Shown one piece after another: positions 52,221 through 56,456 of a DNA stretch of 56,456 bases; the stretch's first letter is position 1, and every line of letters begins with the position of its first letter. The stretch comes from Frankiales bacterium. GTDB lineage: Bacteria; Actinomycetota; Actinomycetes; Mycobacteriales; SCTD01. Position numbers and translations under genes: made by a program. The notes beneath the pieces were generated by a model. The model was not told the origin of the DNA. It was given only the letters and a program-made list of their open reading frames with translations, and made no database searches. Location of the stretch: the NCBI GenBank assembly GCA_025965475.1, contig JAOPWV010000168.1, positions 1 through 56,456 of the forward strand, written 5' to 3'.

Positions 52221-53239
52221 CAACCACGACCACGTCCAGGGACGCCGCCCCGGTCCACCCGGGCGCCAGGAAAGGGCCACGGCAGCCGATCGTTCGTCAG
52301 CTGGAGCGGGTGGCGCTGCCGGTGGCACTCGCTGTCCTGGCAATGATCTTCTGCGTCCTCCGCCCGGACACTTTTGCGACGGTGGACAACCTCTCGGCCA
52401 TCCTCGGATCGCAGGCTGTGCTGGTGGTGGTGGCCTTGGGGCTGCTGGTGCCGCTCCGGGCTGGCGACTTCGATCTGTCCGTCGGAGGCACGCTGACGCT
52501 GAGCGCCATGCTCGTGGCGGTGCTCAACGGCGAGCACGGAGTGCCGCTGTCCGCCACGATTTTCATCGCTTTGGGCGCGGGTGCGCTCGTGGGACTGGTG
52601 AACGGGCTGTTCGTCCTGTACTTCGGGATCAACTCGTTCATCGTGACGCTGGGTGTCGGTCAGTTGCTGTTGGGGATTGTGTCCCTGCTGAGCGGTAATC
52701 GGATCGTCTCCGGCATCGACCAGTCGCTGCTGGACGCGGTCGTCCTCCGTCGCTTTCTGGGGGTGCCGCTGGGGTTCTACTACGCGGCCTTGTTGTGTCT
52801 CCTGCTCTGGTACGTGTTCGAGTACACGACCGTCGGCCGTCGGCTCCTGTTCGTGGGAGCCGGCCGCGACGTGGCCCGGCTCAGTGGCGTCCGCGTCAAC
52901 CGGGTCCGCCTCGGGTCGCTCGTGGCAGCCGGTGTCATCGCCGCCTTGGCAGGGGTGCTCTATGCCGGGACCACCGGCTCTGCAGATCCTCGGGGAGGCA
53001 CGGCGTATCTCCTGCCTGCCTTCGCCGCCGCCTTCCTCGGCGCGACGAGCATCTCTCCTGGTCGCTTCAACCCGTGGGGCACGCTCATCGCGGCGTACTT
53101 CCTGCTCGTCGGCATCACGGGGCTGCAGATGCTCGGCGCGCAGACGTACGTACAGGACCTCTTCTACGGCGGTGCACTGGTTCTCGCCGTCGCGCTGTCG
53201 CAGCTGCTACGCGGTCGTCGCCCGCAGGAATTCAGCTGA
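52217..53239 (+). CDS. Ribose-type ABC importer permease (RbsC-like)
   Basis: 340-aa membrane protein with eight to ten hydrophobic helices. Family marks are LRAGDFDLSVGGTLTLSAM (about 92-110) and GVRVNRVRLGSLVAAGVIAALAGVLYAG (about 228-252). It imports with the lipoprotein and the tandem ATPase. GTG 52217 overlaps the ATPase stop. Its stop lies 26 bp before the reductase gene, so transporter and oxygenase genes probably share one transcript. Confidence 0.86.
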   Translation: MTTTTTSRDAAPVHPGARKGPRQPIVRQLERVALPVALAVLAMIFCVLRPDTFATVDNLSAILGSQAVLVVVALGLLVPLRAGDFDLSVGGTLTLSAMLVAVLNGEHGVPLSATIFIALGAGALVGLVNGLFVLYFGINSFIVTLGVGQLLLGIVSLLSGNRIVSGIDQSLLDAVVLRRFLGVPLGFYYAALLCLLLWYVFEYTTVGRRLLFVGAGRDVARLSGVRVNRVRLGSLVAAGVIAALAGVLYAGTTGSADPRGGTAYLLPAFAAAFLGATSISPGRFNPWGTLIAAYFLLVGITGLQMLGAQTYVQDLFYGGALVLAVALSQLLRGRRPQEFS

Positions 53240-53265
53240 ATGCCCGCGACCCTGTCGGGGGGCGT

Positions 53266-54489
53266 ATGAAGACCGTCGTCGTCGTCGGTGGAAGCGTGGC
53301 GGCTCTGCGCGCAGTCGAGACTCTCCGGCGTGACGGGTACGACGATCGTCTCGTGCTGGTGTCCGAGGAGGCACATGAGCCCTACGACCGACCCCCGCTG
53401 TCCAAACACATACTGACCGGTGAGCTCCCGGCCACGGCGCCGCTCTACCGGCCTGCCGGGTCCCTCCTGGACGCGCAGGTGGAGGTGCGGCTGGGTGCTC
53501 GCGCACTCGCGCTGGATCTCCAGCGGCGGCGCATCCTCCTGCCGGACGGTGAGCTCGCCTACGACGGCCTGATCATCGCAACCGGTGCGCGCCCCCGTCC
53601 TCTCGGAACCCAGCCCTGTCCGGAGGGGGTGCACACTCTCCGGACGATCGACGACGCGGTGACCATCCGGCGGTCCCTGGAGGCCGGGCCGAAGGTCGTC
53701 GTTGTCGGTGCCGGTTTCATCGGGGCGGAGGTCGCCTCCAGTGCTCGCGCTCGTGGTCTCGACGTCACCCTCGTAGAGGCCGCGGTGAGCCCGCTCGTGC
53801 GCGCGGTCGGCGGTGCCATGGGGGAGGCCCTCGGCCGTCTGCACATCGTGAACGGTGTGAAGCTGCGCTGTGGCAGTGGTGTGGACCGCTTCCTCGGCGC
53901 GCGGCGTGTCGAGGGAGTCCGGCTGACCGACGGCTCCGTCATTCCGGCCGATCTCGTGGTCGTGGGTGTGGGTGTGGTGCCGAACACGGAGTGGCTCCTC
54001 AGCTCCGGCCTGACGATCGAGAACGGTCTGCGGGCCGATCCGAGCCTGCACGTGCACGGAGGAACCGTCTTCGCGGCAGGTGACGTCGTCAGTTGGTACA
54101 ACGGCAGTCTCGCCCGCACCGTTCGGGGCGAGCAGTGGACGACGGCTGCCGAGCAGGGCAGCCACGCGGCGCGGGCGCTGCTCCGTGGCCCGCAGGCGGC
54201 GGGACATTTCCGCAGCTCCATGTACTTCTGGTCCGACCAGTACGGGGCGAAGATCCAATTCGCTGGCGACACCGTTGCGGACACAGTGGACGTGATCGAC
54301 GGCGACCCTGCGGAGCACCGTTTCCTCGCCGTCTACCGCCGATCCGGGCGAGGCGTCGGAGTGCTGGCGCTCAACCAGCCGAAGACCTTCTCACGGTTGC
54401 TGCGTGCTCTCGACGCCGGCACCCCGATGGAGGGCGTCGACGACCTCCTTCAGGTCCGCGCGCCAGCCGCCGGGTCCCTGCCAGCTTGA
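53266..54489 (+). CDS. FAD-dependent ferredoxin reductase (BphA4-like)
   Basis: 407-aa NADH-ferredoxin reductase. FAD site at the N terminus (VVVVGGSVAALRAVE) followed by PYDRPPLSK, NAD site VVVVGAGFIGAEVASS (about 143-158), and the second FAD motif GTVFAAGDVVSW (about 262-273). It passes electrons from NADH to the ferredoxin encoded next. ATG 53266 is preceded by GGGGGG and fits the FAD fold start. A nine-codon frame (53240-53269) overlaps the permease end and may couple translation. Confidence 0.9.
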   Translation: MKTVVVVGGSVAALRAVETLRRDGYDDRLVLVSEEAHEPYDRPPLSKHILTGELPATAPLYRPAGSLLDAQVEVRLGARALALDLQRRRILLPDGELAYDGLIIATGARPRPLGTQPCPEGVHTLRTIDDAVTIRRSLEAGPKVVVVGAGFIGAEVASSARARGLDVTLVEAAVSPLVRAVGGAMGEALGRLHIVNGVKLRCGSGVDRFLGARRVEGVRLTDGSVIPADLVVVGVGVVPNTEWLLSSGLTIENGLRADPSLHVHGGTVFAAGDVVSWYNGSLARTVRGEQWTTAAEQGSHAARALLRGPQAAGHFRSSMYFWSDQYGAKIQFAGDTVADTVDVIDGDPAEHRFLAVYRRSGRGVGVLALNQPKTFSRLLRALDAGTPMEGVDDLLQVRAPAAGSLPA

Positions 54490-54528
54490 CCCGACGCATC
54501 ACCGACCTCAGCCCACGTAGGAGCGACA

Positions 54529-54750
54529 TTGTCCGACATCAAGATCGACCTCGACCGCGGCATCTGCTGCGGGTCCGGCATGTGCGCATCCCTCGCGCCA
54601 ACGGCCTTCGGAGTCGAGGCGAGTGGCCTGGCCGCCGTGCTTCCGGGTGCCCCGACGACCGACCTGGACACGTTGGTGAAGGCAGCCAAAAGCTGCCCCA
54701 CGCTCTGCATCACCCTTCACCACCGTGGTGAAGAGATCGAGTTGTTCTGA
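54529..54750 (+). CDS. Small [3Fe-4S]-type ferredoxin
   Basis: 73-aa ferredoxin. Cluster Cys are in CCGSGMC (residues 13-19; Cys-x5-Cys as in the P450-type [3Fe-4S] ferredoxins) and KSCPTLCI (about residue 56), with an extra Cys next to the first ligand. The TTG start at 54529 has AGGAG in front. It is the electron carrier between the reductase and the Rieske oxygenase of the same operon. Which cluster is bound cannot be read with certainty because of the extra Cys. Confidence 0.85.
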   Translation: MSDIKIDLDRGICCGSGMCASLAPTAFGVEASGLAAVLPGAPTTDLDTLVKAAKSCPTLCITLHHRGEEIELF

Positions 54751-54792
54751 ACTTCACCGCGTTTGACCGACGGCTTTACAAGGAGGCTTTCC

Positions 54793-55893
54793 GTGACCGC
54801 CGACATCTACGACCTCGGTTCCAGTGCGACGCCTTGGCGATACTTCTGGCACCCGGTGTGCACGCTGAACGAGTTGCGCGAGGCCAAGCCTGGCGGCAGG
54901 GGGCCTCTCCAGAGCACTCTCCTCGGGGAGCGGATCGGCGTAGCCGAAATTGGCGGCAAGGTCGTTGCGTTTGCCGACCGCTGTCCGCACCGGGGTGCCG
55001 CGCTGACCCTCGGGTGGGCTGAGGACGACGGGCTGCGCTGCCGCTACCACGGCTGGTGCTACGACACCGAGGGCCGCTGCATTGAGGTCCCCGCTCTCGA
55101 GCCCGACACACCGATCCCGGCCCGTGCGCAGGTGACGATGTACGACTGCGAGGTCAAGTACGACCTGGTGTGGGTGCGACTCGACTCCAGGGCGGACACC
55201 TCCATCCCCGAGTTTCCGGCGTGGGAAGACGGCTCGCAGCGGTGCATCATGGGCGAGCCCTACCTGTGGCCGTGTTCCGCAGGCCGCCGCGTCGAGAACT
55301 TCATCGACACGACGCACTTCCCGTACGCACACCAGGGCACCCTAGGCGCGCCTCCGAACGTCGTATTCCCGGTGTTCCCGGTGGACCAGTTGCCGGGACG
55401 GCTGGAGTTCGAGACCGAGACCTTCCTCGCCTACAACCCGGGTGACAACACGTACGGCCCGCCGAACTCCCCGGAGTCCACCTTCCTCCCGCCGGCGACC
55501 TACGTCGTGCAGATGCCCTTCACGACGGTACTGAAGTTCACATGGAGCGAGACCTTCCAGACGCAGATCTACATGCACCCGACGCCCATCGACGGTGAGA
55601 CCTGCCGTAGCTACTGGTTCACCTGTCACAGCCATGACGGGTCGGCGGACGAGGTTCACCTGCAGCTCCAGGACATGGTGCTCGGCGAAGACCTGCCGGT
55701 GGTGGCATCGCACCTGCCGCGCAGGATCGGCGAGGCGCACGAGGAGGTTTCCGTGCCCACGGACCGGTCCTCGATCCTGTGGCGGAAGTGGCTGCGCGAG
55801 CTCGCGCACGCAGGAGAGCGGGGCCCGGAAGAGCTCATGCGGTGTCTCGACACCACCAACATCGAGTCCGAGGTAACCGCCCCGGCCTCATGA
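54793..55893 (+). CDS. Rieske [2Fe-2S] oxygenase, VanA-like (demethylase candidate)
   Basis: 366-aa alpha-only oxygenase. Rieske motif RCPHRGAALTLG and CRYHGWCYD (about 61-90) and mononuclear iron site ENFIDTTHFPYAHQG (about 165-180) with the two His. Its length and sequence type are near VanA and other demethylating monooxygenases. GTG 54793 has AGGAGG 6 bp upstream. Unlike VanA with a one-protein reductase, it has a separate ferredoxin and reductase. The first bases of a formaldehyde dehydrogenase gene follow within 400 bp, which points to release of formaldehyde from an O- or N-methyl group. Confidence 0.88.
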   Translation: MTADIYDLGSSATPWRYFWHPVCTLNELREAKPGGRGPLQSTLLGERIGVAEIGGKVVAFADRCPHRGAALTLGWAEDDGLRCRYHGWCYDTEGRCIEVPALEPDTPIPARAQVTMYDCEVKYDLVWVRLDSRADTSIPEFPAWEDGSQRCIMGEPYLWPCSAGRRVENFIDTTHFPYAHQGTLGAPPNVVFPVFPVDQLPGRLEFETETFLAYNPGDNTYGPPNSPESTFLPPATYVVQMPFTTVLKFTWSETFQTQIYMHPTPIDGETCRSYWFTCHSHDGSADEVHLQLQDMVLGEDLPVVASHLPRRIGEAHEEVSVPTDRSSILWRKWLRELAHAGERGPEELMRCLDTTNIESEVTAPAS

Positions 55894-55897
55894 TCCG

Positions 55898-55947
55898 CCG
55901 TTGCCGGGGATGCGCCCCTCCAATGACGACAGCATCCCCGGCAGCGG
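55898..55947 (+). terminator. Intercistronic hairpin after the Rieske oxygenase gene
   Basis: Arms CCGTTGCCGGGGATGC (55898-55913) and GCATCCCCGGCAGCGG (55932-55947) pair over 16 bp with one G-T wobble and an 18-nt loop. It lies between two co-directional genes, 18 bp before the NIPSNAP gene. It may be a partial terminator or protect mRNA ends. Confidence 0.6.
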
Positions 55948-55965
55948 TTCAATGGGAGGAAGCTC

Positions 55966-56283
55966 GTGATCTTCGAAGAGCAGACGTACACCATGCAGGT
56001 CGGCAAGGCGTACCTCCTGGTCGAGGCCTATGCCGCCCAGGGGCTGGAAATCCTCGAGCGGAACCTCGGCCGGCTCGTGGCGTTCTGGACGGTTGACGTC
56101 GGCGGTGACATCGATCAGATCATCCAGGTGTGGGCGTTCAGCTCTCACGAGGATCGGGCCGACTGCCGGAAGAAGCTGCTCGCCGATCCGGCGTGGATCA
56201 ACTTCGCCAAGGAGTATGGCGGCCTCATCACCAGGCGGGAGATGCGCGTCCTCGTCGGCGCAGAGTTCTCGCCCATCAAGTAG
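55966..56283 (+). CDS. NIPSNAP-domain protein
   Basis: 105-aa protein matching the NIPSNAP fold ([19 protein letters not shown] at the N terminus; [24 protein letters not shown] in the middle). The family often sits in catabolic operons but has no known reaction. GTG 55966 has GGAGG upstream (TGGGAGGAAGCTC). Co-transcription with the oxygenase is likely if the hairpin is read through. Confidence 0.83.
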   Translation: MIFEEQTYTMQVGKAYLLVEAYAAQGLEILERNLGRLVAFWTVDVGGDIDQIIQVWAFSSHEDRADCRKKLLADPAWINFAKEYGGLITRREMRVLVGAEFSPIK

Positions 56284-56297
56284 GAAGGTCCGTCGGG

Positions 56298-56456
56298 ATG
56301 CCGCAGAAGGTTCGAGGAGTCGTCGCCAGGGCGAAGGGTGCGCCGGTGACGGTCGAGACGATCGTGATTCCCGATCCGGGGCCGGGTGAGGCGGTGGTGA
56401 GGATCGAGGCGTGCGGTGTCTGCCACACCGACCTGCATTATCGCGAGGGTGGCATC
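56298..56456 (+). CDS. mscR: S-(hydroxymethyl)mycothiol dehydrogenase (partial, 5' end)
   Basis: The first 53 residues are in the window; the gene runs past the edge. [17 protein letters not shown] and [19 protein letters not shown] are the start and zinc-binding region of the zinc alcohol dehydrogenase family member that oxidises formaldehyde bound to mycothiol. The [10 protein letters not shown] block carries the catalytic-zinc Cys. Its presence here indicates that the upstream oxygenase releases formaldehyde. ATG 56298 has AGGAAGG upstream. Confidence 0.85.
   Translation, partial: MPQKVRGVVARAKGAPVTVETIVIPDPGPGEAVVRIEACGVCHTDLHYREGGI

Overview
The window is about 56 kb of high-GC DNA (strongly G/C-biased third codon positions, many GTG starts, many 4-bp ATGA/GTGA gene overlaps). 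It looks like the chromosome of a soil-type actinobacterium: it carries an Lsr2-type DNA-binding module, the start of an S-(hydroxymethyl)mycothiol dehydrogenase, IclR/PcaR-type regulators and the actinobacterial style of aromatic catabolism. I cannot name the genus. I see no rRNA, tRNA, CRISPR, prophage or intact insertion sequence.

Layout. 1-8.65 kb is housekeeping and accessory: folE, a DyP peroxidase, a PAS-GAF-PAS-GGDEF-EAL protein, an ABC-2 exporter, an unusual Lsr2-like protein, a HipA-like/DUF3037 pair, and a decayed phosphotransferase pseudogene. 8.65-17.6 kb is an aromatic island: a YaaH-type acetate/organic-acid carrier, pobA, a Rieske oxygenase followed by a 68-aa zinc-ribbon protein, an IclR regulator, and a tightly overlapped four-gene operon encoding a phosphohistidine subunit and an ATP-grasp subunit like those of phenylphosphate synthase / CreHI / HpeHI, a phthalate-type [2Fe-2S] reductase and a HAD phosphatase. 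Together these predict a phosphorylate-oxidise-dephosphorylate route for a phenol in which a Rieske oxygenase replaces the P450 of the p-cresol (Cre) route. This is my best candidate for an undescribed system.

17.6-28.3 kb is a probable ten-gene operon read away from a second IclR (PcaR-like) regulator: a five-gene branched-chain-amino-acid-type ABC importer, 3-oxoacid CoA-transferase subunits A and B, an amidase, an intradiol (hydroxyquinol-type) dioxygenase and a MetE-like protein. 28.3-34.8 kb holds an RpiR regulator divergent from a GS-like ligase, a metal-dependent amidohydrolase, a class II glutamine amidotransferase, an APC permease and a kynurenine-formamidase-like cyclase, which suggests a gamma-glutamyl-amide pathway. 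35-37.7 kb (minus strand) couples a STAS-like protein and a GGDEF protein to an Orn/Lys/Arg decarboxylase. 37.9-43.6 kb holds a GntR regulator, FAH-family hydrolase, alpha/beta hydrolase, amidohydrolase, a tiny classical C2H2 zinc-finger protein and formamidase. 43.6-46.3 kb has a two-domain VOC protein and a GH15 trehalase/glucoamylase.

46.5-56.4 kb is the last island: a 912-aa LAL (MalT/LuxR) regulator, a ribose-type ABC importer, then a ferredoxin reductase, a [3Fe-4S]-type ferredoxin and a second Rieske oxygenase, a NIPSNAP protein and, at the edge, the start of the mycothiol-dependent formaldehyde dehydrogenase. The formaldehyde enzyme beside a VanA-like oxygenase suggests that this system is an O- or N-demethylase with its own uptake system.
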